From GCA-2794515 sp034436155 (GTDB lineage: Bacteria > Chloroflexota > Anaerolineae > Aggregatilineales > Phototrophicaceae): a stretch of 64,000 nt of DNA. Shown piece after piece: positions 8,705 to 18,445 of the stretch. Every line of letters starts with the position of its first letter. The first letter of the stretch is position 1. The translations under genes and the position numbers were made by a program. The stretch spans positions 9,581 to 73,580 of the forward strand of contig DAOTVP010000011.1 in assembly GCA_034436155.1 (NCBI GenBank), written 5' to 3'. Below the pieces are notes generated by a model. The model was not told the origin of the DNA, ran no database searches, and saw nothing but the letters and a program-made list of their open reading frames with translations.

Positions 8705-10297
8705 TTACACCTTCCGCGCCACACGATAATGGATGGGGATGCCCAACATCAAGCGTGTTTGTGCTTCGAGCGCGGGTAGAATAGACAAAATGATGGTTGT
8801 GAATGGCATAATCACAAAGCAAATGCCTGTCATGATAATTTCATCAATGCGCCACGATTTTTTCTGCGGGCGCATCCGCATATCCATCACCCAAAATAAC
8901 AAACTGGTGGTGATGATGATGTGAATAATCACTTGCAACAAGGCAATTTGTTGGGCGACTATCCCCGTAGTGATATATTCTGGATGCAACAATAATGCCA
9001 ACTGCACACCCACATTGGTGACAATCCAACCCGTTGTCGAGAGGGCATGGTTGTGTAAGACATGCCAGAAAATACCCACCTTAGACATCAGGGGCATATC
9101 GTGATGTTGGGTGCTTTGATGGATGATATAACCCACATCTTCCGCGCCCCACATGTGGCGTACACTTTGGTTATATTGGCTACGGAACGCATCCACGAAG
9201 GTCTCGCCAACCGCCGCCGAATATCCCGAAAAGGGCAACATAATCGGTTGCAAGTGCATATCCCCTTTGCGTTTGAAATAGCACTTGAGGTACATGTGCC
9301 AATCTTCGGGGATGACATCGGTATCCCAATAACCGACTTCATGCGCCAAGCGAAAACTGAGCGAATACGTGCTGAGGGGCATGGGATTTCTGCCCATCAA
9401 CCCCGATAGATACCACGCGGTTGAATACGCATGGAGAAAGGTGAAAAAGGGGTGCACCTTCCAGATGTTGTTATCGTAGCGAATCGGCGCTTGCCACATG
9501 CGGTTATACCGCATTTTGGTGGGTGTGGTCGCAAAATGATAGGTGACGGCTTCTAAATAACGATGGTGGATGAGCGAATCGGCATCCATGATGGTGATGA
9601 CCATCTTATTGATATCGTAACCATGACCCAACACCAATGTTTTGTAGGCTTCACGTCCTGCCCATGCTTCGTTAGATGATTTTCCTGCCACTTCGCCAGG
9701 GATGTCTTTGGGGTGATATGTGGCGATGATATGCAAAAAGCGCGATTCAAATTCCATTATCAGCGATTCGGCTTTGTCTTGGGCGTTTGCTTCACGCTCT
9801 TCCATGCCCAAGACCACACATACTTGTGTTTTTGCCAATGGCGATTCGGCTATCCGCGCCAATGTATCGCGCAGAACGTCATAATCTTCTTTATAGTTAG
9901 GAATAATCATGACATGAATGACATCTGTCCATGCCAAACTATCATTACGGCGATGTTGGTGATAGCGCACCCGCCAATTGATTTTTTCGGTTTCTTTGAT
10001 GAGCATCATACCACGCAGGGCTAGAATACCCGCCATCAAAAACCGACCCGCCATATATAAACCGACCACTGCCGATACTGTGAAAACAAAGGGAAGATTG
10101 ACCAATGCGCCTACCACCATAATGAGGATAGCCGACCACGCAATCCAGCCTGTGATTCCGTCTAAAATGATGCTTTTTGGCTTGGGTGTTTCGCTTTCTA
10201 AACCACGATACGGTGCGCTTTGTGGTTTATCCGATATTTCTAGTGGAAAACTCTCCTCTAACAGTGCCTCATAACTCAACAAGTCAAGGTTGCCCAT
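8705..10297 (-). CDS. Membrane-bound family 2-type glycosyltransferase
   Basis: 530 residues. Two N-terminal membrane helices (about residues 48-85) precede a GT-A catalytic domain, and several helices follow near residues 400-510. Nucleotide-sugar/metal motif MDAD near residue 240, catalytic-base type motif PEDWH near 345, and an acceptor motif like QxxRW (QYNQSVRHMWG) near 390. This is the layout of processive or polyprenol-linked GT2 enzymes. The acceptor is unknown; nearby sugar enzymes (GH99-like, FGGY kinase) suggest glycan metabolism. The start at 10297 (MGNLDLLSYE) has GAGGGA upstream; the 25 extra residues in the longer frame are unlikely. Confidence 0.85.
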   Translation of the reverse strand: MGNLDLLSYEALLEESFPLEISDKPQSAPYRGLESETPKPKSIILDGITGWIAWSAILIMVVGALVNLPFVFTVSAVVGLYMAGRFLMAGILALRGMMLIKETEKINWRVRYHQHRRNDSLAWTDVIHVMIIPNYKEDYDVLRDTLARIAESPLAKTQVCVVLGMEEREANAQDKAESLIMEFESRFLHIIATYHPKDIPGEVAGKSSNEAWAGREAYKTLVLGHGYDINKMVITIMDADSLIHHRYLEAVTYHFATTPTKMRYNRMWQAPIRYDNNIWKVHPFFTFLHAYSTAWYLSGLMGRNPMPLSTYSLSFRLAHEVGYWDTDVIPEDWHMYLKCYFKRKGDMHLQPIMLPFSGYSAAVGETFVDAFRSQYNQSVRHMWGAEDVGYIIHQSTQHHDMPLMSKVGIFWHVLHNHALSTTGWIVTNVGVQLALLLHPEYITTGIVAQQIALLQVIIHIIITTSLLFWVMDMRMRPQKKSWRIDEIIMTGICFVIMPFTTIILSILPALEAQTRLMLGIPIHYRVARKV

Positions 10298-10463
10298 GAA
10301 GTTCCCTCGATAATGACATATATGATAAAAAGTTTGGCATGGTAATGAAAAAATAATCAAATGCCCATTCAAGAATACAATTTATCAAACTTTAAGTATA
10401 GTGCCAGCCATTTCTTTTTTCGTGAATATGTCTTATCGTTACGCACCATCTTTTAGGATACTC

Positions 10464-12005
10464 TCATTTGTGATGATTACGCAAGTGGGCATACAAAGGT
10501 TTTAAGCGTTTGTACATTTTTTGATAAACATTCATGTACAAATCTTCATATATACTCGTATGGTTGCGATTGGGTGTGAATGTTTTCTCGATGCGCGTCA
10601 TATTTTTGACGGCGACATCAAAATTGCTATGCCAACCCAGCCCGACCGTTGCATCGATCGCCGCGCCTAAACCCGATGTCTCGTAGGTATGTGGACGCGA
10701 GGCGGGCAAGTTAAAAATATCCGCCGTGAGTTGCATGGCTTCATCACTTTGCGACCCGCCACCCGATATACGCAGTTCGGTCACTGCCACCCCGCTACGG
10801 CGCACGGTGCGTTCTGTGGCATCGCGCAGGGCGAAGGCGAGTCCCTCTAAAATAGCGCGGTAGATATGCGCCCGTGTGTGCATATCGTTAAAGCCGATAA
10901 TCGCGCCTCGTGCTTCGGGTCCAGGGTAACGCACGCCTGGTGTCCAGTAGGGTTGCAAGATCAAGCCATCGCTCCCCGCAGGCACTTGGCGCACTAATTC
11001 ATCGAATAGCACCTCTGGGGCGATGCCACGTTCATCAGCAATCCGTTGTTCGTGTTGCCCAAATTGATTTTTGAACCAGCTCACCATCCAATAGCCCCGA
11101 AAAATTTGCACCTCTAGGCTATAGCGATTCGGCACGGCAGATGGATACGGCGGGATGAGCGGAATCACCTCGACATATTTTTGATGAGTGGTGTTGATGG
11201 TGGCGGTTGTGCCGTAACTCAGGCAACCGATATGTGGGTCGAGTGCGCCAGAGCCAATCACCTCACAGGCTTTATCTGCCGCTGCCGAGATGAGCGGTAG
11301 CCCGTGTGGGATGCCTGTGAAATCGCTGGCTTCGCGGGTGATTTGCCCGATGATTTGTGTGGGGGGGATGAGGTCGTATAATTGCTCGCGTTTGGCAGAT
11401 GTGATTTGCCAATGCCAACTGGTATCATCTGCCCAATCTTGTTTTTTATAATCAAACGGCAAGTATGCCACTTGTGCGCCCGTGCTATCGGCAAAGCGCC
11501 CACATAATTTATACGTGATATATCCCGATAGCAACAACACTTTATGCGTTTTTGCCCAAATATCAGGCTCATATTTGGCTATCCAATTGACTTCGGCTTC
11601 GGCTTGAACATGCGCGACTGTGCCTGTGGCGCGGACGAGTTTGAATAACAATCCCCATTTGCCACCGACTGGTTTTAAGCCCTCGGCACGGCGCTGATCG
11701 AGCCAACTGATGGCAGGGCGCAACGGCTCGCCGTGTTCATCCACCACCACAATTGTCCCGCGTTGCGATGTGAGCGCCACCCCTGCGATGCGCTCTTTGT
11801 TAATTTTATCCCACAATAACCGACATGCCCCGCCAACCGCCTCCCAAAATACGCTGGTATGTTGTTCTGCCCAACCGGGCTTATTTGAAAAATACGGTTG
11901 GATATGAATTTGTGTTTTGGCAACCAAATTGCCCTGTGCATCAAATGCCAATGCCCTGACGCTTTGTGTGCCGATGTCGATGGTTAAAATCAGGTCTTGA
12001 GTCAT
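10464..12005 (-). CDS. FGGY-family carbohydrate kinase (xylulokinase/gluconokinase-like)
   Basis: 513 residues. The N-terminal ATPase phosphate-1 motif is TIDIGTQSVRALAFD (residues 8-22). The FGGY C-terminal signature region contains RISGGGSQSDEAMQLTADIF and ETSGLGAAIDATVGLGWH. These kinases phosphorylate pentoses, hexoses, glycerol or related polyols. The substrate cannot be read from the sequence. The gene diverges from the potD-like gene across 67 bp. Confidence 0.88.
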   Translation of the reverse strand: MTQDLILTIDIGTQSVRALAFDAQGNLVAKTQIHIQPYFSNKPGWAEQHTSVFWEAVGGACRLLWDKINKERIAGVALTSQRGTIVVVDEHGEPLRPAISWLDQRRAEGLKPVGGKWGLLFKLVRATGTVAHVQAEAEVNWIAKYEPDIWAKTHKVLLLSGYITYKLCGRFADSTGAQVAYLPFDYKKQDWADDTSWHWQITSAKREQLYDLIPPTQIIGQITREASDFTGIPHGLPLISAAADKACEVIGSGALDPHIGCLSYGTTATINTTHQKYVEVIPLIPPYPSAVPNRYSLEVQIFRGYWMVSWFKNQFGQHEQRIADERGIAPEVLFDELVRQVPAGSDGLILQPYWTPGVRYPGPEARGAIIGFNDMHTRAHIYRAILEGLAFALRDATERTVRRSGVAVTELRISGGGSQSDEAMQLTADIFNLPASRPHTYETSGLGAAIDATVGLGWHSNFDVAVKNMTRIEKTFTPNRNHTSIYEDLYMNVYQKMYKRLKPLYAHLRNHHK

Positions 12006-12072
12006 GACAATATTGCCTTTTGGTTAAGAATTTCGCAAAAAATCGTGCTTCTCATTATAATAGGGGGCATAA

Positions 12073-13194
12073 ATGTGGCGCAAATCAATGGTTAAAATGA
12101 TTATGGCACGGTCAACATTATGCTACATCATGCTTGTGATAATTTTAGTGGGATGCACATCGAATCAATCCACCTCTCTCACCACGCCCACATTAGCAAC
12201 GCTACCGACCCGTGAATTAAGATTTCACAATTGGGGGACGTATATCGCGCCACAATTATTGACCGATTTTGAACAACGTTACGGCGTGTCGATTATCTAC
12301 AGCGAATTTGATAATGATGAACAGCTTTTAAGCGATTTACGGGCGGGCATCATTTATGACCTCATCGTCCCGACCGATACGCTTGTGCCATTGATGCGCC
12401 GAGAAGGGTTATTGAGCCGTCTGAATCACGATAATATTCCCAACCTTGCGAATTTAGCGCCCAATTTCGCCAGTCCGTTATACGACCCGCAAAATCGCTA
12501 TAGTGTCCCGTATCAATGGGGGACAATCGGTATTGGTTATGCCATCAATCGAACAGGACGTGAACTGACCAGTTGGCGCGATTTATTCGACCCCGAATTT
12601 CGGGGACGGGTGGGGCTGTTAGATGATTATACCGTCTCGGTAGGCGCGATTTTGATGATGCTCGGATACTCGCCCAATACGACCAATATTGTCGAAATTG
12701 AAGATGCTCGTGACTTTTTGTTGGCTCATACTGACCAAATTGTGATTGTGGGTGATGTTGGGCAAGATTATTTGAGCCGTGGTGAATTGGATATTGTCAT
12801 GGAATTTAACGGCGATATTGCCCAGTTGATGCGTGATAACCCCGATATACGCTTCATCATCCCCGAAGAAGGCGGTTATATTTTCACCGATGCGATGGCT
12901 ATCCCTGCTAACGCGCCCAATAAAGAACTCGCTGAACAATTTATCAATTTTATTTTAGAAGCCGAAAATGGGGCGATTTTATCCAACAAAATTCGCTACG
13001 GCACACCCAATCTAGCCTCGTATCCCTTTTTGAACACAGAAGATTTATTTAGCCCTGTGATTTATCCACCAGAGGATGTGCAAAAACGCCTATTTTATCA
13101 GGTGAGTATGGATGCCCAAACCGATGCCCTATATCAGCAGGTGTGGCAAGATTTTCGTGAAGCGAATCGATTGACATTGAGTGAACAAGAATGA
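12073..13194 (+). CDS. PotD/PotF-like substrate-binding lipoprotein
   Basis: 373 residues. A lipoprotein signal ends LVGC (C28), followed by a linker and a type-2 periplasmic-binding fold: ELRFHNWGTYIAPQLLTDFE, DLIVPTDTLVPLMRREGLL, YQWGTIGIGY and DAMAIPANAPNKELAEQFINFIL are typical of spermidine/putrescine receptors. No permease or ATPase gene is adjacent. Its stop overlaps the start of the histidine kinase gene by 4 bp (ATGA), so the two are translationally coupled and the protein may feed a ligand signal to the kinase. The ATG at 12073 has TAGGGGG 5 bases upstream; a TATAAT hexamer lies at 12056-12061. Confidence 0.88.
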   Translation: MWRKSMVKMIMARSTLCYIMLVIILVGCTSNQSTSLTTPTLATLPTRELRFHNWGTYIAPQLLTDFEQRYGVSIIYSEFDNDEQLLSDLRAGIIYDLIVPTDTLVPLMRREGLLSRLNHDNIPNLANLAPNFASPLYDPQNRYSVPYQWGTIGIGYAINRTGRELTSWRDLFDPEFRGRVGLLDDYTVSVGAILMMLGYSPNTTNIVEIEDARDFLLAHTDQIVIVGDVGQDYLSRGELDIVMEFNGDIAQLMRDNPDIRFIIPEEGGYIFTDAMAIPANAPNKELAEQFINFILEAENGAILSNKIRYGTPNLASYPFLNTEDLFSPVIYPPEDVQKRLFYQVSMDAQTDALYQQVWQDFREANRLTLSEQE

Positions 13195-15104
13195 CGAATC
13201 TGAACAAACAGCGACCTTTATATTCTATCCGATTTTTTCTCATGCTCGGATTCGCCGTCATACTCGGCTTATCGTTGCTCATCGCGCTCATCGGATATAT
13301 CAGCCTGCGAAATCTGCAAGATAGCATCGAATTGGCGCTCAACGAAGCGGTGCGGGTTCGCAATTTTAGCCTACAAATCGAGAATGATTTCCTCAATGCA
13401 CGCCAGTACGAAGCCGCCTTTTTAGATAATTGGCGCTTGTTGGGGTTTGATGAAGCCGAAGCGCGGTTTATCGTCCCACATGATCAGGCGCTCACCAATG
13501 CACAAGCCCAATTGACCGACCTCACACGCCTGATTGCCCAGATAAATAGCCCACAATTTCGGGCTGTCGATTCCGCAGTGGCGGCGCTTTCGCCTTTGCT
13601 TGAATTGTATCGGACGACTTTCGCCGATACTCGTGATGCCATTCGCCAACGCAGTCAATCGGGCGGGTTGGAGCAAAATTTACAACGTCATTGGGAAGAA
13701 TTGCGCCGTTATACACAAAATTTAAGCGATAAAACATTGTATGATAGCGTGTTATTGATTAAGGTGAATGAACAAGCCTACTTCAACACCCGCCAACAAG
13801 CCTTTTTGGATAATATCCGTTTATTGGCATTACAAATTGAGCGATATGCGCCAAATCATTTCGAGACGCTCACCATGAGCGCCTTACTGCCCGATGTCGA
13901 TACTGTCCTCGCCCGACTGAATGATTATCGGACAACGCTAGATGAATTGGTGATGCTCGACCAAGACATTCGGTTGAATAGCGATTTAGGGCGCGATGTG
14001 GCGCTCAATATCAACACGTATACCGACCAATTGAATGATGTCGCGCAAGCCTCGCTTGCACAAACCCGCCAAGACCAACAACGCATCAACAACGAAAGCA
14101 CCATCGCGCTGGTCGGCACATCGGCTATCGCCTTCACGGTGGGCATTTTGGTGACGTATGTCTTACTTCGGCGCATCCTCGTCCCACTCCGTCGACTGAC
14201 ACGGGCGGCGCAACAAATTGATGGCGGTAATTTAGACCTTCCGCCTGTGGTGGTTAATAGCCGCGATGAATTTGCTACGCTCGCCGATGTGTTTAATCAG
14301 ATGACGGGGCGTTTGCGCGTGTTTGTGGATGACCTCGAAAGTATTGTCGAGGCGCGGACGCACGATTTATCGATTGCCAAAGCCGATGCGGAACGGGCGA
14401 ATAAAATTAAATCGCAATTTTTAGCCAATATGAGCCATGAATTGCGGACACCCCTGAACGCCGTCCTCAATTTTACCCAATTCGTCTCATCGGGCATGTT
14501 TGGCGAGGTGAATCCCAAACAGGTCGAGATGTTAGATATTGTCGTAAATAATGGACGGCATTTGTTGGCGCTCATCAACGATATCTTGGATATTTCTAAA
14601 ATTGAATCGGGCGCGTTAGAACTGTTTCTTGAGGATAATGTCGAAATCATCCCCGAAATTGAGGATGCTATCCGCGCAGGCGAAGCGACCATCCGTGAAC
14701 GCGATGTAGATGTGACCATTCAACGCGATTTCGCCCCCGATTTGCCCATGCTCACCGCCGATAGGCGCAGAATCCGCCAGATTATGCTCAACCTCATCAC
14801 CAATGCCTGCAAATTCACTGATGAGGGGCATATCACCGTGAGCGCAAAACCCGATGGTGATAAACATATTTTGCTGGCGGTGAAAGACACAGGCGTGGGG
14901 ATTCCGTCACACGATTTCGATAAAATTTTTGAAAATTTTCGACAAGCCGATGCAGGCAAAAATCATGGCGGTGGCACCGGTTTGGGCTTGCCTATCTCGC
15001 GCAAGTTGGCAGAGGCGCACGGGGGCAAGCTGTGGGTCGAAAGTACGGTGGGTGTAGGGTCTACATTTTATGTGCGGTTACCGATTAAGGCGTTGGGGGT
15101 GTAA
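13191..15104 (+). CDS. Membrane sensor histidine kinase (HAMP, HisKA, HATPase)
   Basis: 637 residues. The first membrane helix is near residues 8-33, followed by a large helical extracytoplasmic sensor (about 34-300), a second helix (about 303-326), a HAMP linker, a short coiled coil, and a HisKA dimerisation domain with H416 in MSHELRTPLN. The ATPase domain follows: N box NACKFT, G1 box DTGVGIP, G2 box GTGLGLPISRKLAEAHGG. It probably autophosphorylates at H416 and passes phosphate to the receiver protein encoded 92 bp downstream. Start ATG overlaps the preceding potD-like stop. Confidence 0.93.
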   Translation: MTNLNKQRPLYSIRFFLMLGFAVILGLSLLIALIGYISLRNLQDSIELALNEAVRVRNFSLQIENDFLNARQYEAAFLDNWRLLGFDEAEARFIVPHDQALTNAQAQLTDLTRLIAQINSPQFRAVDSAVAALSPLLELYRTTFADTRDAIRQRSQSGGLEQNLQRHWEELRRYTQNLSDKTLYDSVLLIKVNEQAYFNTRQQAFLDNIRLLALQIERYAPNHFETLTMSALLPDVDTVLARLNDYRTTLDELVMLDQDIRLNSDLGRDVALNINTYTDQLNDVAQASLAQTRQDQQRINNESTIALVGTSAIAFTVGILVTYVLLRRILVPLRRLTRAAQQIDGGNLDLPPVVVNSRDEFATLADVFNQMTGRLRVFVDDLESIVEARTHDLSIAKADAERANKIKSQFLANMSHELRTPLNAVLNFTQFVSSGMFGEVNPKQVEMLDIVVNNGRHLLALINDILDISKIESGALELFLEDNVEIIPEIEDAIRAGEATIRERDVDVTIQRDFAPDLPMLTADRRRIRQIMLNLITNACKFTDEGHITVSAKPDGDKHILLAVKDTGVGIPSHDFDKIFENFRQADAGKNHGGGTGLGLPISRKLAEAHGGKLWVESTVGVGSTFYVRLPIKALGV

Positions 15105-15196
15105 AAAATGAGTAAAAAATTCATAGCAATTGCTTGTAATATCACCCCATAACGGGCTATAGTTTAGAAAAGTTTATTGTGTAAAGGTGGTGAGCG

Positions 15197-15598
15197 ATGT
15201 TATTACAAGGTAAGCGCGTTTATGTGATTGAAGATGAAAAATATAATTACATCGTGTTCAAAGTATTGCTCGAAGAACACGGCGCGGATGTGGTCTTTGG
15301 CGGTTGGAGCAAAAATACGTTGCGGCGTATCAAAGATGCCCCACCTGATATTATTTTGCTCGATTTGATGTTCCCCAACGGCGTGAGTGGATTCGATATT
15401 TTCACCGAATTGCGCCAAGAAGAATCGCTCGCCACTGTGCCGATTATCGCCGTCTCTGCCTCGAATGCCTCGACTGCGATGGGCAAAGCCAGACAGATGG
15501 GCTTTTCTGGATACATCAGCAAGCCCATCAATTTTCAGTTATTTCCCAATCAAATTTTATCGGTGTTGAATGGCGAAACGGTGTGGTATGCCGATTAG
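15197..15598 (+). CDS. Single-domain response regulator (CheY-like)
   Basis: 133 residues, a receiver domain only. Acidic pocket VIEDE near the N-terminus, phospho-acceptor Asp in ILLDLMFP near residue 55, switch residue in AVSAS, and conserved Lys in SKPI near residue 110. No output domain is present, so it acts through protein contacts or phosphorelay. It is the likely partner of the upstream kinase. A ribosome site (AAGGTGGTGAG) precedes the ATG. The stop overlaps that of the convergent YhhN gene. Confidence 0.92.
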   Translation: MLLQGKRVYVIEDEKYNYIVFKVLLEEHGADVVFGGWSKNTLRRIKDAPPDIILLDLMFPNGVSGFDIFTELRQEESLATVPIIAVSASNASTAMGKARQMGFSGYISKPINFQLFPNQILSVLNGETVWYAD

Positions 15599-16281
15599 GG
15601 TGTCAATCCGAATGACAACGGAATCGCATAGACGATCAACATCTGGGCGGGTCCGTAGGTCAGCCATACCACATCGCCAATGCCCTTAAAATGCACGTTG
15701 TTGAAGAGTTGTGTGGCTAAAATGAGGTCGCTGATTAAAAATAAGATCGCGCCAATCGCCATCAGCACAAAGGCGCTGTTTGATAGCGCCACACCACCCG
15801 CTAATCCCGCCGTACTCGCCAGTAAGAGCGCATAGGGCAGGGCGGCATAATGCAACACGCTCACCTGTTTGGCGGTGCGATACACCACCGCATACCAGAG
15901 GATAGTTGCAATCGCCAAAAAGACGATCCACACGGCGATGTTGGCTAAATTCGTCCCCAAAATGCCGATGATGTAAAACACATGCCCAAGCCCGAAGGCG
16001 CTCATCCCACCCAAGACCGATTTATCCCCTTTGATAATCAGCCCCGCCATGAATAAATCGCCCAAAAAGCCGAAGGTCATGCCAAGCGCGATGAACAGCG
16101 CCAAATTCCCGCCGTGCGAGATTGACCACAACCACCCCGCGCTGACCAACACCGCCGATGATAACATGCGGCTGGGCGTGGGTATTTTATGCGTCTGTGG
16201 GGTGTTATACACCCCAAAAATCCAACCACCGAACAGTAAAATCGCCCAGAGGATTAAAAATAGTATCATCAAAAAATTCAT
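15595..16281 (-). CDS. YhhN/TMEM86-family membrane protein (lysoplasmalogenase-like)
   Basis: 228 residues with about eight hydrophobic helices. Family landmarks are GDLFMAG, the GGMSAFGLGHVFYI segment and LFLISDLILA, whose aspartates form the likely active site in this family. Characterised relatives hydrolyse the vinyl-ether bond of lysoplasmalogens; the activity here is inferred only. It is 67 bp downstream of the P450 gene in the same direction. Confidence 0.85.
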   Translation of the reverse strand: MNFLMILFLILWAILLFGGWIFGVYNTPQTHKIPTPSRMLSSAVLVSAGWLWSISHGGNLALFIALGMTFGFLGDLFMAGLIIKGDKSVLGGMSAFGLGHVFYIIGILGTNLANIAVWIVFLAIATILWYAVVYRTAKQVSVLHYAALPYALLLASTAGLAGGVALSNSAFVLMAIGAILFLISDLILATQLFNNVHFKGIGDVVWLTYGPAQMLIVYAIPLSFGLTP

Positions 16282-16348
16282 TTTTTGCCTGCCTTGTGAT
16301 AAATGATTTTATGATGCCATTATAATCCTCTGATGAGCAAAATAACAC

Positions 16349-17707
16349 CTACGCACGCGGACACAAGCGCATATGGATGCCATATTTGGGGCGCATGGTC
16401 ACAAGTGGTTCGGGTTCGATTTGCTGATTGGGCATGAGTTCGAGCGTGTAGTGTTGGGCGATGGTCGCCACGGCGATTTGCATTTCCATCATGGCGAAAT
16501 TATTGCCGATGCACACCCGCGGTCCGCCACCGAAAGGCAGATAGGCATATTTGCCGATGGATTTTCGATTTTCTTCATTGAATCGCTCTGGGTCGAATTG
16601 CTCTGGATTGGCAAATAAGCGCGGGTCGCGGTGCAACACATACGGCGACATGAGGATTAAATCTCCCTGTTTGATGTCGTAATCACCAACACGGGTATCT
16701 TGGGCGGCGAAACGCACAAATAACCACCCCACAGGGTATAGGCGCAACGTTTCATCAATGACCATTTTCAGATAAGGCAGATTTCGCAAGTCATCCAGCG
16801 TGATGGTGCGTTTGCCGATGGTGCTATCAATTTCATCATACAAGCGGCGTTGCACCTGCGGATTTTGCGCGAGCAGATAAAACAACCACGACAACGTTAA
16901 GGCGGTGGTCTCGTGACCTGCCACGAATAAGGTGATGACCTCATCGCGCAGTTGTTGTTTGCTCATGCCGTTACCCTGTTCATCTTTGGCTTGCATGAGC
17001 ATCGAAAGCAGGTCGCCATGTTCAAAATCGCCCGATTTTTGGCGTTTTTCGATGATGTCATAAATGATTTCATCCACCACACGATTGAGTTTTTTGATTT
17101 TCATATTTTGCAGGGTGGGCATCCAATGAGGCAGTTTCATCGGACTTTTGAGGATTTTCACACTCTCATGTTGCATCCCCGTGATTGCATCGGCTAAATC
17201 GTCATAATAATCCACCTCCACATTGAACAGGCTTTTGGTGGCGATATTGAGCGTGAGTTGCATCATATCGTGTTCGATTTCGCGCACGGCACCCACTTCC
17301 CATTGATTGAGCAGTTGTTGGGTGTAATGCACCATTGTATCGGCATAATTGCGGATATATTGAGTATGAAAAGACGGTTGGATGAGTTTGCGTTGGCTTT
17401 TCCAAAAATCGCCATCGTTGCTCAAAATGCCTGCGCCCAAAAAGTAGCCCAATCCTGAATGACGCGCCTCTTTATGAATGGGCGCTTTGCGAAAGGTCTC
17501 CCAATTTTGCAAAATATCGCGGATGGTATCGGGATGATTGAAGAAGAATACACGCTGGTTGGCGACTGTGAAGGTGTAGCTATCTCCATATTCGTGTGTG
17601 CTATCCAACAAAAATTGAGCGAAATCGTTGTTCAATTCTTTGAGCGGACCAAAAAATGGTGCGGCTTTGACTTTGGGTGGTAATTGACGTTCTGTGGTCA
17701 TGGTCAT
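16349..17707 (-). CDS. Cytochrome P450
   Basis: 452 residues. I-helix oxygen-activation motif AGHETTALTLSW near 255, ExxR motif ETLRL near 313, and heme loop FGGGPRVCIGNNFA with the thiolate Cys at 399. The overall pattern resembles CYP102/CYP4-type fatty-acid or terpene hydroxylases; the substrate is unknown and no redox partner is nearby. Start ATG at 17707 (MTMTTERQ) is preceded by AAAGGG; upstream in-frame codons run into the operator region. A divergent TetR gene and a perfect palindrome in the shared promoter suggest ligand-controlled expression. Confidence 0.93.
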   Translation of the reverse strand: MTMTTERQLPPKVKAAPFFGPLKELNNDFAQFLLDSTHEYGDSYTFTVANQRVFFFNHPDTIRDILQNWETFRKAPIHKEARHSGLGYFLGAGILSNDGDFWKSQRKLIQPSFHTQYIRNYADTMVHYTQQLLNQWEVGAVREIEHDMMQLTLNIATKSLFNVEVDYYDDLADAITGMQHESVKILKSPMKLPHWMPTLQNMKIKKLNRVVDEIIYDIIEKRQKSGDFEHGDLLSMLMQAKDEQGNGMSKQQLRDEVITLFVAGHETTALTLSWLFYLLAQNPQVQRRLYDEIDSTIGKRTITLDDLRNLPYLKMVIDETLRLYPVGWLFVRFAAQDTRVGDYDIKQGDLILMSPYVLHRDPRLFANPEQFDPERFNEENRKSIGKYAYLPFGGGPRVCIGNNFAMMEMQIAVATIAQHYTLELMPNQQIEPEPLVTMRPKYGIHMRLCPRA

Positions 17708-17733
17708 GTTGGTATCCCTTTCACAGGCTAAAA

Positions 17734-17754
17734 TATGATACACTGTGTATCATA
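17734..17754. promoter_or_regulatory. Perfect palindromic operator between P450 and TetR genes
   Basis: TATGATACAC and GTGTATCATA are 10-bp perfect arms around one central base. The site lies 27 bp upstream of the P450 start and 71 bp upstream of the TetR start, where a TetR dimer could block both promoters. Confidence 0.75.
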
Positions 17755-17824
17755 AAATAGATTTTGACCGATACCGCCATGTGTTTTTGTGGCGTATAAC
17801 ATAAGTAACAGGTGTTTCATAATT

Positions 17825-18439
17825 ATGCGTACCCCAGAAGAAGATTTGCGCGTCAGGCGCACCGAAAAAGCCCTGCGTCATGCCCTAATAACGCTCATCC
17901 GCCGAAAGGGGTATGATGATATTAGCATACAAGATATTGTGGATGAGGCAGAGACCTCGCGGGTGACATTTTATCGGCATTACAAAGATAAAGGGCATTT
18001 GCTCACCGCCTGTTTGGATGATGTGTATCAAGAATTGGTGGCATGTTTAGAACCGTGTTCGTTGCTCAATTTGCATCCAGAAAAACCGCCGATTCTGATT
18101 TTATACAAGTATCTGGAACAAAATTTAGATTTGTATCGGGCGATTTTGAATAGTCAGGGCAGTTTGATGGTGCAAAAGCGCATCCGTGATTATCTGGTGC
18201 AGATTATCCAACAAGAGATGTTAGAAGAATTGTCGTTTCATCAAATTTCGCCCAAAACGCCGATTCCGATACAATTGGTGGCGCTACAGGTGGCAGTCGC
18301 CGAATTGGGCTTGGTGTTGTGGTGGATAGATAACCCAACCGCCTATTCTGCCGAAGCGATGGCGAAAGCCTCGCACACACTGAATTTTCATGGGTTGTTA
18401 GAAGGGCTGGGACTCAGAAAGACTCCCATGCCCTCATGA
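17825..18439 (+). CDS. TetR/AcrR-family transcriptional regulator
   Basis: 204 residues. The N-terminal helix-turn-helix has the TetR signature GYDDISIQDIVDEAETSRVTFYRHYKDKGHL (quoted in part: IQDIVDEAETSRVTFYRHYK). The C-terminal ligand domain is helical. It is divergent from the P450 gene, so it probably represses itself and the P450 through the palindrome at 17734-17754. Start at 17825 (MRTPEEDL); the longer frame from 17789 has no good ribosome site. Confidence 0.9.
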   Translation: MRTPEEDLRVRRTEKALRHALITLIRRKGYDDISIQDIVDEAETSRVTFYRHYKDKGHLLTACLDDVYQELVACLEPCSLLNLHPEKPPILILYKYLEQNLDLYRAILNSQGSLMVQKRIRDYLVQIIQQEMLEELSFHQISPKTPIPIQLVALQVAVAELGLVLWWIDNPTAYSAEAMAKASHTLNFHGLLEGLGLRKTPMPS

Positions 18440-18445
18440 TGATGG

